This document shows, in pieces, positions 1 to 7,508 of a DNA stretch of 19,588 bases. The position numbers and the translations under genes were made by a program. Under the pieces are notes generated by a model that did not search any database, had not been told where the DNA came from, and saw only the letters and a list, made by a program, of their open reading frames with translations. The stretch comes from DATKCA01 sp035544675 (GTDB lineage Bacteria > Acidobacteriota > Thermoanaerobaculia > Gp7-AA8), in contig DATKCA010000138.1 in the NCBI GenBank assembly GCA_035544675.1, positions 1 through 19,588 on the forward strand, in the 5' to 3' direction. Every line of letters starts with the position of its first letter. The stretch's first letter is position 1.

Positions 1-432
1 CTTCGTCAGCATCACGTTCCCCGGCTTGAGGTCGCGATGGACGACGCCCTCCTTGTGCGCCCTGTCGAGCGCCTGGGCGATCTGGACGCCGTAGAGGAGG
101 AATTGCTCGAGCGGAAGAGGTCCGCGGGCGAGCCGGTCGGCGAGAGTCTCGCCGTCGAGAAGCTCCATCACCAGGAAATCCGTTCCATCTTCCTGGCCGA
201 TGTCGAACAGCGTGCAGATGTGAGGGTGGTTGAGCTGCGAGATCGTCTTCGCCTCGCGCTCGAAGCGCAGCTTCAGTTGCGCGTCATGCGCGAAATGGGC
301 GGGGAGAACCTTGACCGCGACGCTGCGGTCGAGACGGATGTCTCTTGCGCGAAAGACCTCACCCATTCCACCGGCGCCGATGCGCGAAACGATCTCGTAA
401 GGCCCGAGACGGGTTCCTGTGGTGACTGCCAT
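1..432 (-). CDS. Ser/Thr protein kinase, N-terminal part (cut by window edge)
   Basis: The reverse strand encodes the first 144 residues of a bacterial Hanks-type (PknB-like) kinase. It starts MAVTTGTRLGPYEIV and runs off the left edge. The glycine-rich ATP loop GAGGMGEV is at residues 19-26, the ATP-anchoring lysine in VAVKV is K41, a helix-C glutamate lies in FEREAK near residue 58, and the catalytic loop HRDLKPGN is at 132-139 with D134 as the expected catalytic base. Activation loop and C-lobe are outside the window. Such kinases phosphorylate Ser/Thr on target proteins; many family members carry sensor repeats or a membrane anchor after the kinase domain, which cannot be seen here. No Shine-Dalgarno precedes the ATG, but a promoter-like pair lies just upstream, so a very short leader is likely. 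Confidence 0.95.
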   Translation of the reverse strand, partial: MAVTTGTRLGPYEIVSRIGAGGMGEVFRARDIRLDRSVAVKVLPAHFAHDAQLKLRFEREAKTISQLNHPHICTLFDIGQEDGTDFLVMELLDGETLADRLARGPLPLEQFLLYGVQIAQALDRAHKEGVVHRDLKPGNVMLTK

Positions 433-446
433 GATGGGAGGCGACG

Positions 447-476
447 AGTTTAGCCGCTTTCCTGCTTTTCGGTCAC
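447..476 (-). promoter_or_regulatory. Candidate promoter of the kinase gene
   Basis: On the minus strand GTGACC (476-471) and TAAACT (452-447) are separated by 18 bases, a plausible -35/-10 pair matching four of six consensus bases each. Transcription would start about 7-10 bases before the kinase ATG at 432, consistent with the missing ribosome binding site. This is inference from sequence only. Confidence 0.35.
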
Positions 477-500
477 TTCCGGCGAGACGACGAGATGGTG

Positions 501-563
501 AACGCCCAACTCGGGCGTTCCTGGACCGATGGACGCGCAACTCGGGCGTTCCTGGACCGATGG
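501..563. repeat. Tandem 31-bp repeat with 26 identical bases
   Basis: Two copies of a 26-base unit (507-532 and 538-563, beginning CAACTCGGGCGTTCC) lie in direct orientation with a 31-base period. The left end also forms a short hairpin: AACGCCC (501-507) pairs with GGGCGTT (513-519) across a five-base loop. There is no T-run, so a terminator is not indicated. It lies in a stretch with no intact gene and may be slippage debris. Confidence 0.8.
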
Positions 564-599
564 GCAGCTCATCGGGCCGGCGTCAGCGCTGGTGGAGAT

Positions 600-948
600 A
601 CGAGACTTTCAGAATTCCCCGAGTCACGAACTGCGTACCAGGGCCCAGTTCACCGCCGCGGGCCTCCGCGAGTCGCACGCCCACGACGTGGTCATCACCA
701 AGGAAGCGCCAACTACCGGATCGAGTCGAGCGACTGACCCGTTAGCCGTTAACCCGGATTTCTCACCGGCTCAGGCAGAACGAGAAACACTGACCACCGT
801 GCTCGTCGCGCCGGAGATCCGCCTCGCGCTCAATCCTCGCCTGCAGCTCTACTCGTTCTACGCGGCGCTCGACAGCGACGGCTTCGTCGGCGACTTCCCG
901 CGCGAGCGGCAGATCATTTTGAAAGTATCGCTGCTCCGGCAGCTTTGA
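600..948 (+). pseudogene. Possible decayed coding debris in a 739-base gene-free stretch
   Basis: Between the kinase (ends 432) and the CHRD gene (from 1172) there is no convincing intact gene. Protein-like text appears in pieces. One frame reads ESHAHDVVITKE (about 670-705); another frame then reads ANYRIESSD and stops near 737. Near 797-948 the segment APEIRLALNPRLQLYSFY is followed by RERQIILKVSLLRQL and a stop, which resembles the alternating strands at the end of an outer-membrane beta-barrel or exported beta-rich protein. No start codon with a ribosome binding site leads into these pieces. I read them as remnants, possibly of more than one gene; a random open frame is the alternative. 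Confidence 0.3.
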
Positions 949-1064
949 GGACGGTCCGGCGGCGCTCGTCCTGAGCCTGCATGCAGCCAGCCTGCGAGCG
1001 TCGTGAAATTCGCGACCGAACGGCGTGGTGAACGGGTCTCCCGCGCGTACATATCCGCGACCCA

Positions 1065-1097
1065 GCCACCCTCTCCCGCTATGCGGGAGAGGGTGGC
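1065..1097. repeat. REP-like palindrome, perfect 15-bp stem and 3-base loop
   Basis: Bases 1065-1079 (GCCACCCTCTCCCGC) are perfectly complementary to 1083-1097 around the loop TAT. The CCCTCTCCCGC...GCGGGAGAGGG core is the form of dispersed intergenic palindromes seen in many GC-rich bacteria. It sits about 75 bases past the stop of the CHRD gene, so it could stabilise or end the transcript of the operon arriving from the right, but there is no T-run. Whether it is a genome-wide repeat cannot be seen from one copy. Confidence 0.75.
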
Positions 1098-1171
1098 CGA
1101 AGACCGGTTGAGGGCGTCTTGCTATTTCGCAGAGAACGCGAACGACTCGAGCGACACGCTGATCGATGTGG

Positions 1172-2311
1172 CTACTGCACCAGGACTGGATCGCCGGTCC
1201 GGTTGTCGTTGACGGCCGCGTAAACGAAGACCGGAGCGGTGGAGGTCCATGTCACGTAGAAGTCCGCCTGGATGCGATCGGCACCAGGAACGCTGGAAAT
1301 CAGGCTGAAGGCGCCCTGCTGCACCTGGCTGAACCCCGGCACGGTGACGGTCGATGATCCCAGCACAGCTCCGTCGCTGGAGCGCCGCGCCGTGAACGTC
1401 ACGGTCGCCGGCGTCGGATTCGGATTGAAGTATCCGATGTTCGTCCGGAATCCCACGCCTGAGCCGATATCGCTGTCGCTGGCCTGAGAGAGGAACCCGA
1501 GCGTGCCGGCCGTTCCGGCGCCGGCCAGCTCCGTGGCTTCGACGGCAAAGCCGGTGGTCCCCTGATTGGAGCCGCGCAGATCGTTGATGACGCGACCGAT
1601 CACGCTGATGTTCTGATCGGAGGTGATGCGCAGCCCGCCCAGACCGCCGGCGCCCGGCAGTGTAGCGATGACATCGTTCAGAACTGCCTGCGCCCCGGGA
1701 CCTACGGTCAGCGTACGGGTGGAGGTGGGAGCGGACTGACCCGCTGCGGAGCTGGCGAAGAAGTCGAGCGTCACGTTCGCGGTGGAGCCGGTCTGATTGA
1801 TGATGCGCAGATCGGAGACGAAATTCGTTCCGGCGGCGCCGGCGACTTTACCGACCACCGGGAGGAAGAGAGTCCGCGCACCGTCCTGGGCCGGCGCGCC
1901 GGTCAGTTGTCCGCGAACCGCGCCGGCGGGAAACTCGGCGTTGTGCACGTTCACGTAGAAGCCGGCCGGGTTGGCGACGATCTCATTGATCAGCGTCTGG
2001 TTGACGCCGGTCACTTCCCCGTTCACTCCTTCGCCGCTGAAGGGCATGGTGAAGCCGACGACGATGTCCCCCATGACGCCGGCGCCGCCGCGGTGAATGT
2101 GCGCCATCGTGGGGGCGGCGATGTTTTGTACGAAGATCGTGTAGCGGACGGTCGTACCCGTGATGGTGATGACGGCGAGGCCGGTGCCGTCCGGATCGCC
2201 CGGGCCGGGTACTTCGTTTGCGCCGGCGAGGTTCGCGCTGAACGACTGGGCGTGAACCGCCGCGGGCACCAGCGCCAGGAGAAGCAGCAGAAGTGCAAAG
2301 CGTGTTTTCAT
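1172..2311 (-). CDS. Secreted CHRD-domain protein
   Basis: A 379-residue exported protein. The start at 2311 (MKTRFALLLLLL) is chosen because AAGGAGAGA lies nine bases upstream; a TTG six codons earlier would sit in that site. Residues 1-21 form a signal peptide with likely cleavage after AHA. A CHRD domain spans about 23-137, with HIHRG at 71-75 and FYVNVHNAEFPAGAVRGQL at 118-136, both hallmarks of the family. From about 145 to the end is a beta-rich region (FLPVVGKV...DLRIINQTG) ending VFVYAAVNDNRTGDPVLVQ. CHRD domains are extracellular and of unknown biochemical role in bacteria. It is the last gene of a three-gene unit, 25 bases after the beta-helix gene, so it probably works outside the inner membrane with that protein and the receptor. 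Confidence 0.92.
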   Translation of the reverse strand: MKTRFALLLLLLALVPAAVHAQSFSANLAGANEVPGPGDPDGTGLAVITITGTTVRYTIFVQNIAAPTMAHIHRGGAGVMGDIVVGFTMPFSGEGVNGEVTGVNQTLINEIVANPAGFYVNVHNAEFPAGAVRGQLTGAPAQDGARTLFLPVVGKVAGAAGTNFVSDLRIINQTGSTANVTLDFFASSAAGQSAPTSTRTLTVGPGAQAVLNDVIATLPGAGGLGGLRITSDQNISVIGRVINDLRGSNQGTTGFAVEATELAGAGTAGTLGFLSQASDSDIGSGVGFRTNIGYFNPNPTPATVTFTARRSSDGAVLGSSTVTVPGFSQVQQGAFSLISSVPGADRIQADFYVTWTSTAPVFVYAAVNDNRTGDPVLVQ

Positions 2312-2336
2312 CGTTGGTCTCTCCTTCAAGAGCTCG

Positions 2337-4181
2337 CTAGTTGTCCGAGAAATTCGCCCAGCCGGTAAGGATCCAGTTGTCGCCTGGTCCGATGGCCCCC
2401 TGGTAATCGACGACCTGGAGGAAGCCGTTATCGGGCGGAATGGCCACGAAATCGGCGTCCAGAGCCGGAGAATCGGCTAGAGGCTCGAGATCGGGCAAGT
2501 AGGTCTTGCTGACAGTGGCCGAGTCCATCGCCAGTTTCGGATCGACGTTCCGGTTGCGGGTGTTCGTCGTGAAGACGAAATTCCGGGATTGCTCACCGTC
2601 CGTGCGGCCGGGAAACGCGGCGTCGGAAAAATCGCCGAAGAGAATGGAGTTGTCGAAGACGAGGAGGCCGGAGTTGGCGTTGCTGGCCGTGGAGGCGTCG
2701 CGGAGACTGAGCGGGGCGTTCTTGCTGCCCTGCACGATCATGTTGTAGAACTTGCCGGCCGTGTTCCGGCGCAGCACCGCGCCGTAGTTGCCGTTGGTGG
2801 CCGCGGTGCGCACGCCGGTGACGTTGTAGACCAGCGGGCTGGTCAGCGGTGTGGCGCCGCTGCCCTGCCCGTTGTTGTCCGACTCGGTCAGAATGTTGCC
2901 GTCCGCCTCGTCGTTGGGGCGTTTGATCAGCACGGCGAACTGAACGCTTCCGATGTATCCGAGGTCGAAATCCAGGCCGTCGTCGGCATAGGCCACGCCC
3001 AGAAGATGGCTGGCGTTGACCGTGCCCCCGAAGAACTCGAACGCATCATCGGCGTTGTGAAGGACCTGAACGTAATCGACGACGGTCCCGGTGCCGACGG
3101 CGCAGAGCGTCAGACCGTTGATCTCCTGATTGGTGGCGATGAGGAAGCCGCCGAACTCGAGGCGGACGTAACGGAGGATGCCGCTCGAATCGGCAGGATC
3201 CGTTCCCCCGTACGCGAACTCCGGCAGGCTGGCCAGACCTTCCATGAAACTCTGGCCCCCTTCCACGTTGATCGGAGCGCGACCGAAGACGACGAGCGAT
3301 CCCCAGTCCTGCTGCGCCCGCGAGCCGACACGCTGCGGGGAGGTGAAGACGATCGGGCGGCGGGCCGTGCCGTCGGCGATGATCTTCGCTCCGCGCTGGA
3401 TGAAGAGCGTGGCCCGTGTATCACCGCCGTAGATCACCGTGCCCGGCTCGATGGTCAGCACGGCTGGAGCAGCCACACCGACGAAGTCGTTCAGGACGTA
3501 GCGCTGATTGGCAGTCCAGGTCGTGGAGGAGGTGATCGTGCCGCTCACCTCGACGCTGCCGTTGATGAAGGAGTACATGGCGTTCGAGCGGGCCAGCACG
3601 CGCTTGCCTGCCGCGTCGCGAAGCTCCATGACCCACTGATGCAGACCCGGCTGCCCGGCGGGCACGGTGGTCGCTCCACCGAGAGCACCGGCGACGTTCC
3701 AGCTCAGATCCGAAGAGGTGCCGGTCGAGCCAAAAAGGACGAAGTCGTTCAGCGCCGGAACGAACACCGGCACTCGCGAGCTGACGGAGCCGAAGAGGTC
3801 GGCCTGCTGGCCGGCCGGGAGAAGACCGCCGGCCACACTGTGATAGCGGCGCTCGCCCGTGATCCGGTTCTCCTGATAGAGATACATCGTCACCGCCGAG
3901 CCGAAGCCGTTGGGATCGATGGTCACGCGCAGCTCGAGCGGCTCGCCCGCCAGGAATGTGTAGTAGTTGGTCTCGAGCAGAATGATCGGACGGGCTCCGG
4001 AAACGTGAGCCAGCGAGGCATCGACGAGAGCCTTCTCCATCGCCACGGCCGACAGAGATGCCCGTTTGACCCATTGCTTGCCGGCGGCACGCTCGCCGAA
4101 TGTGAGCCCGCTATCGGTGCGCGCCGCAAGGGCCTGAGTGCCGAAGAAAGTGACCATCATGAGAACGAACATCTTTCGCAT
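2337..4181 (-). CDS. Exported beta-helix-type protein partnered with a TonB receptor
   Basis: A 614-residue exported protein. The ATG at 4181 is preceded by AAAGGAGA at good spacing. MRKMFVLMMVTFFGTQALA is a signal peptide. Residues to about 200 form a beta domain (ILLETNYYTFLAGEPLELRV). From about 215 the text TWTANQRYVLNDFV, LTIEPGTVIYGG and AKIIADGTARRPIVFTS is typical of the solenoid in exported proteins often encoded beside TonB receptors. Further rungs include LRYVRLEFGG, VDYVQVLHNADDAFEFFGG and GLDFDLGYIG. The conserved acidic patches (DDAFEFFGG, DDGLDFD) could bind metal or ligand, but no substrate can be named. It lies between the receptor (45 bases upstream) and the CHRD gene. Cell-surface or periplasmic partner of the receptor is inference from context. 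Confidence 0.85.
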   Translation of the reverse strand: MRKMFVLMMVTFFGTQALAARTDSGLTFGERAAGKQWVKRASLSAVAMEKALVDASLAHVSGARPIILLETNYYTFLAGEPLELRVTIDPNGFGSAVTMYLYQENRITGERRYHSVAGGLLPAGQQADLFGSVSSRVPVFVPALNDFVLFGSTGTSSDLSWNVAGALGGATTVPAGQPGLHQWVMELRDAAGKRVLARSNAMYSFINGSVEVSGTITSSTTWTANQRYVLNDFVGVAAPAVLTIEPGTVIYGGDTRATLFIQRGAKIIADGTARRPIVFTSPQRVGSRAQQDWGSLVVFGRAPINVEGGQSFMEGLASLPEFAYGGTDPADSSGILRYVRLEFGGFLIATNQEINGLTLCAVGTGTVVDYVQVLHNADDAFEFFGGTVNASHLLGVAYADDGLDFDLGYIGSVQFAVLIKRPNDEADGNILTESDNNGQGSGATPLTSPLVYNVTGVRTAATNGNYGAVLRRNTAGKFYNMIVQGSKNAPLSLRDASTASNANSGLLVFDNSILFGDFSDAAFPGRTDGEQSRNFVFTTNTRNRNVDPKLAMDSATVSKTYLPDLEPLADSPALDADFVAIPPDNGFLQVVDYQGAIGPGDNWILTGWANFSDN

Positions 4182-4226
4182 TGCTTGCAAGTCTCCTTTG
4201 GTTTGATTGCAACGACGGTGGGCGAA

Positions 4227-7085
4227 TCAGAAGGGTGTGTAGCTGAGACTCAGACTGATCTTCCGGCCCGGATCGAAGAGGCGCTGGATCTCACCGCCCT
4301 GCACGAACCTGCGCCGGGCATCGAACAGGTTCGAGCCCGCCAGCTTGACCTCCACGCCCGGAACCCGCGCTCCCATGCTCTGGGACAGCACGACGTCGAA
4401 GGAGGTGAATGAATCTTCGTAGGTGTCGGGCAGGCCGAAGGCGCCGACCTCTGTCAGGCGCTGGCCGCTGTACGCGCCGAGAACGCGGAACATCGTCCCC
4501 CACTGGGGATGATGGAACTGGAGGGCCACGTTCCCTACGTTGTCCGATTGTCCTTCGAGCGGGCGCTCCGTACTGGTCACCACCGAGAACTGGTGATCGC
4601 CGACGGCCACGTCCGATCGGATGTGCGCATAGTTGACGTTGACGGACCAGAGCCGGAGGGCGGGGATGATCGACGCGAGGGAGCGGCGAAACTCGAGCTC
4701 CATGCCATAGAGCTCCGCGCTGTCGGCGTTGACGAACGAAAGGCGGTAGTCACCGGCGGGCTGAACGACGCGCTCGATGGGCTTGTCGATGCGCTTGACG
4801 AACACGCTGGCGGCGATCACCGCGCCCGACTGCGGAAAGGTCTCCCAGCGGACATCGAAGCTCTCCAGCGTGGCCTGCACCAGCTCCGGATTCCCGGCCA
4901 CGGACCGTCCGCCGGCAACCTCGGTGAAGTTGAAGGGGCTGAGCTCACGAAATTCCGGGCGATTCACCGAACGGCCGTAGGAGAGGCGAAGATTCGTCAT
5001 CGGACGCAACGCATAGACGAAGTTGACCGAAGGGAGCAGGTCGTTCTCGACTCGAACCGAGTCCACCTTGTTGGACGTGTCGAAGGGATTGAAGGTCGTG
5101 ACACTCTGAATCGAGCGCTCGTAGCGTGCCCCGCCGATCAGACGCCATCTTCCGAGCGTCGCGTCGGTCATGAGGTAGCCGGCGCTGATCTCGTGGTCCG
5201 CGTCGTAGGCGTCGTTGATTCCGGTGAACTCCCGGATCTCGAAACCGTCGGGACGGATGTTCTCGGTCCGGTACACCTCGTCGGGAGTGAGCGTCAGGTT
5301 GAACTGGGCGGCATTGGATGTGGTGAAGCGGAATCGCCGCGCGCCGAAGTCGCGGACGCGCTCCTGCCTCTCTGCCCCCGCCTTCAGCGATCCGGACCAG
5401 GAACCCTGCTGGTTGGCGAAGAAGATCGAATAGGCCAGGCCACCCTGGCGAAGATCGTCGGTGAGACTGAAGTACTCGACCTTGCCCGAGTCCGCGAACG
5501 CGGTCTGCAGCCCGAAGATCCCGGGGGCGGATTCACGGTAGATGTTCTCGCGCAGGTCGGAATCGTTCGTGGCGTGCGATCGGGTGAGGTTCCATTCGAG
5601 CAGACTGCCCAGGCGGCCTGGCCCGGCCACGTTGTGCTCTCCTCCGAGGCGCGTGGAGAGGATGTCCTCGATCTGATAACGCACGCGGTAGTCGCGAATG
5701 TCGCCGCCGGTGCTGGTCTGAAGACCTTCCTGGTACCGGTCTTCCGACGAGGCGTCGCGCGTGAACACCGAGTTCAGAAAAACGCGGTTCCGCTCGTTGA
5801 GTCGCGCCGAGAAGTTGCCGACGAATCCCGTGTTCGCGCTTTCGCGGTACGACGTCAGATCGTAGTCATTGATGGGCACGAGCCGGCCCGAATCGACGCC
5901 GAAGAACCGCTGCTCCTCTTCGATCGTGTCGAAGCCATGATTGGAGACGGCGGAAAAGACCACGCCGAAACGACCGAAGGTATTGCCGTACATCAGGGCC
6001 AGGTCGGTTGCCGGTGAGGCGGAGCCTGCTTCACGGCCGGTCCACACGCCGGCCATCGATCGACCGATGGCCTGCAGCTCCGCGGACGTGAATCCATCCG
6101 GCTTCAGAGTGCTGCGCCGCTGCAGAAACTCCGCAGGAATGTTCGACGGCCTGGCCTGTCCGCCCTGGCCCATCCGGTTCAATCCCCCGTTGTAGCGGCT
6201 GAAGCGGGCCCCGGTCGTGCCGCTCTGGTAGCCGCCGCCGACGGTCAACTTCAGCGTCTGCGAGCTCGGAAACTGAGTCGTCGTCAACTCCACGACGCCG
6301 CTGCCGAAATCGCCCGCCTTGTCGGGCGTGAAAGTCTTCACTACGTTGACGGAATCGAGCAGCCTGGCCGGGAAGAGATCGAGAGGAACGACGCGCTTCT
6401 CGGTCTCTGTCGTGGGGAGCGCCGAGCCATTGATGGTCGAGCCGCTGTAACGCTCGCCGAGTCCACGAACGAATACGTATTTATCGCCGAGCAGAGTCAC
6501 GCCGGTGAGGCGCTCGACGACGCTTGCGGCATTGGAGTCGGGAGTCTTTCGGATTTCTTCCGCGGAGATCGAATCGCTGACCACAGCGGCCTGGCGCCGG
6601 CTCTCCAGGATTGCTACTTCTCCGGTCTGGGGCACGGCCCCACTCACGGTCACGGTCTCGGTGAAGGCCGGGACGAGCTTGAAGGAAACCTGAATGACCT
6701 GATTGGTGACGAGTGTGACCTGGCGGGAGACAGTCTGGAACCCATCCAGGTTCGCTTCGACTTTGTATGCGCCGGGCGGAAGGTTCTCGATGCTGAACTC
6801 ACCGCTCAGCTCCGTCACCGCGATCGCTGCTTCGTCCTGGGATGTACCGGCGCGGTTGGCCGTCACCGTGACTCCGGGAATGGTCGCGCCTCCCTCGTCC
6901 ATGACCTGACCCCTGACCGAGGCCCGGCCGAGGTTTTGACCGCGGGCCGTGCTCGCATGAAGCAGTACCGCAATCAAGATCAGCAGCGCGATGCCGAGAT
7001 ACCGCGGGGCGCTCACTTCCTCGTTGTCGTTCCGAGAAGAAGATGAGTCGAGCGGACGGGTGGCGGGGGATTGCGCGTTCTCCAT
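4227..7085 (-). CDS. TonB-dependent outer-membrane receptor with carboxypeptidase-regulatory domain
   Basis: A 952-residue receptor. The N-terminus has about 30 polar residues before a hydrophobic export segment (LGIALLILIAVLLHASTARG), so the true start may be the GTG at 7016; neither start has a strong ribosome binding site. Residues about 53-137 (RASVRGQVMDEGGATIPGVT, then GEFSIENLPPGAYKVEANLDGF) are a CarboxypepD-regulatory-like beta-sandwich. The plug follows at about 165-280, with DSNAASVVERLTGVTL, YVFVRGLGERYSGSTINGSA and DKAGDFGSGVVELTT. The rest is a 22-strand-type barrel ending in aromatic SLSYTPF, as expected for BAM recognition. It would import a ligand with TonB-ExbBD energy. The ligand is unknown; the plug subtype is one commonly paired with beta-helix proteins like the next gene. 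First gene of the operon. Confidence 0.93.
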   Translation of the reverse strand: MENAQSPATRPLDSSSSRNDNEEVSAPRYLGIALLILIAVLLHASTARGQNLGRASVRGQVMDEGGATIPGVTVTANRAGTSQDEAAIAVTELSGEFSIENLPPGAYKVEANLDGFQTVSRQVTLVTNQVIQVSFKLVPAFTETVTVSGAVPQTGEVAILESRRQAAVVSDSISAEEIRKTPDSNAASVVERLTGVTLLGDKYVFVRGLGERYSGSTINGSALPTTETEKRVVPLDLFPARLLDSVNVVKTFTPDKAGDFGSGVVELTTTQFPSSQTLKLTVGGGYQSGTTGARFSRYNGGLNRMGQGGQARPSNIPAEFLQRRSTLKPDGFTSAELQAIGRSMAGVWTGREAGSASPATDLALMYGNTFGRFGVVFSAVSNHGFDTIEEEQRFFGVDSGRLVPINDYDLTSYRESANTGFVGNFSARLNERNRVFLNSVFTRDASSEDRYQEGLQTSTGGDIRDYRVRYQIEDILSTRLGGEHNVAGPGRLGSLLEWNLTRSHATNDSDLRENIYRESAPGIFGLQTAFADSGKVEYFSLTDDLRQGGLAYSIFFANQQGSWSGSLKAGAERQERVRDFGARRFRFTTSNAAQFNLTLTPDEVYRTENIRPDGFEIREFTGINDAYDADHEISAGYLMTDATLGRWRLIGGARYERSIQSVTTFNPFDTSNKVDSVRVENDLLPSVNFVYALRPMTNLRLSYGRSVNRPEFRELSPFNFTEVAGGRSVAGNPELVQATLESFDVRWETFPQSGAVIAASVFVKRIDKPIERVVQPAGDYRLSFVNADSAELYGMELEFRRSLASIIPALRLWSVNVNYAHIRSDVAVGDHQFSVVTSTERPLEGQSDNVGNVALQFHHPQWGTMFRVLGAYSGQRLTEVGAFGLPDTYEDSFTSFDVVLSQSMGARVPGVEVKLAGSNLFDARRRFVQGGEIQRLFDPGRKISLSLSYTPF

Positions 7086-7093
7086 GGCCGCGC

Positions 7094-7117
7094 ACTATCC
7101 GCCAGAGCGGTCCGCTC
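7094..7117 (-). promoter_or_regulatory. Odd palindrome and weak -10-like box before the receptor gene
   Basis: GAGCGG (7105-7110) and CCGCTC (7112-7117) form an inverted repeat about one central base. On the minus strand GATAGT (7099-7094, four of six -10 matches) lies eight bases before the receptor ATG. If used, the operon mRNA would be nearly leaderless and the palindrome would sit between -10 and -35, a repressor-like position. No good -35 is visible. Confidence 0.3.
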
Positions 7118-7191
7118 GAACTTGAACCCCGTGTCAATACGACGTAAAGGGGCGCGACCTCTCCGTAAATTGAGCCGCTGGCGCGGTCGGC

Positions 7192-7250
7192 TTCACCCGC
7201 TCTCTCCGTCGGTTCACACGGGCTTCACAACCGCTCCCTGGATTTTCACG
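7192..7250. promoter_or_regulatory. Four phased TTCAC boxes upstream of the TonB receptor operon
   Basis: TTCAC occurs at 7192, 7213, 7224 and 7245, i.e. at intervals of 21, 11 and 21 bases, all close to whole helical turns. The central pair is TTCACA-5-TTCACA, the 11-bp direct-repeat form bound by OmpR/PhoB-family response regulators. The array is 107-165 bases upstream of the receptor start, and the stub of a histidine kinase gene begins 16 bases beyond it. Binding by a response regulator is inference. Confidence 0.4.
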
Positions 7251-7265
7251 CCGGCCCCCGCATGC

Positions 7266-7433
7266 GATCGACCGGCACGCGGAGGAATCGGCCTTGGTCT
7301 CTACATTGCGCGCGAGATCGTGACCGCCCATGGCGGAACGATCGCAGTGGCCTCGTCCGAGGCGACCGGTACCGTGTTCACCGTACATCTGCCACGCCAG
7401 CACGAGAAGGAGAGGCGGGCATCGAACGTGTGA
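7266..7433 (+). pseudogene. Histidine kinase remnant (C-terminal ATPase end only)
   Basis: The plus strand reads CDRPARGGIGLGLYIAREIV followed by HGGTIAV, then TGTVFTVHLPR and a stop at 7431-7433. This is the G2 box and terminal strands of a sensor histidine kinase HATPase_c domain. The N, G1 and F boxes, the phosphoacceptor histidine and all sensor domains are absent; upstream in this frame the text is unlike any kinase. It is therefore the last 55 codons of a deleted gene. The partner response-regulator gene is not in the window. Confidence 0.8.
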
Positions 7434-7508
7434 ACGCGACGTATCGATGACGTACGGCCACGGAATCACGATCAGACAGAGGGTGACGCCGACTGTGCAG
7501 TCGATGAA

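Noticed and set aside
37..453. 138-codon plus-strand frame at the left edge
   Set aside because: Antisense to the kinase, whose catalytic motifs read without interruption on the minus strand.
501..563. Start of a CRISPR array
   Set aside because: Only two copies with a five-base spacer; CRISPR spacers are about 25-45 bases and no cas gene is present.
1065..1097. Intrinsic terminator
   Set aside because: No T-run on either side; the perfect symmetry and core sequence fit a REP-like element better, though it might still act on transcript ends.
2589..4412. 607-codon open frame on the plus strand opposite the beta-helix gene
   Set aside because: It is antisense to a gene with signal peptide, ribosome site and family-like text; its translation is rich in R, G, A, E and V without domains, as expected for a GC-rich shadow.
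4509..6017. 502-codon open frame on the plus strand opposite the TonB receptor
   Set aside because: Antisense shadow of a clearly recognisable receptor; no start signals and no recognisable domain.
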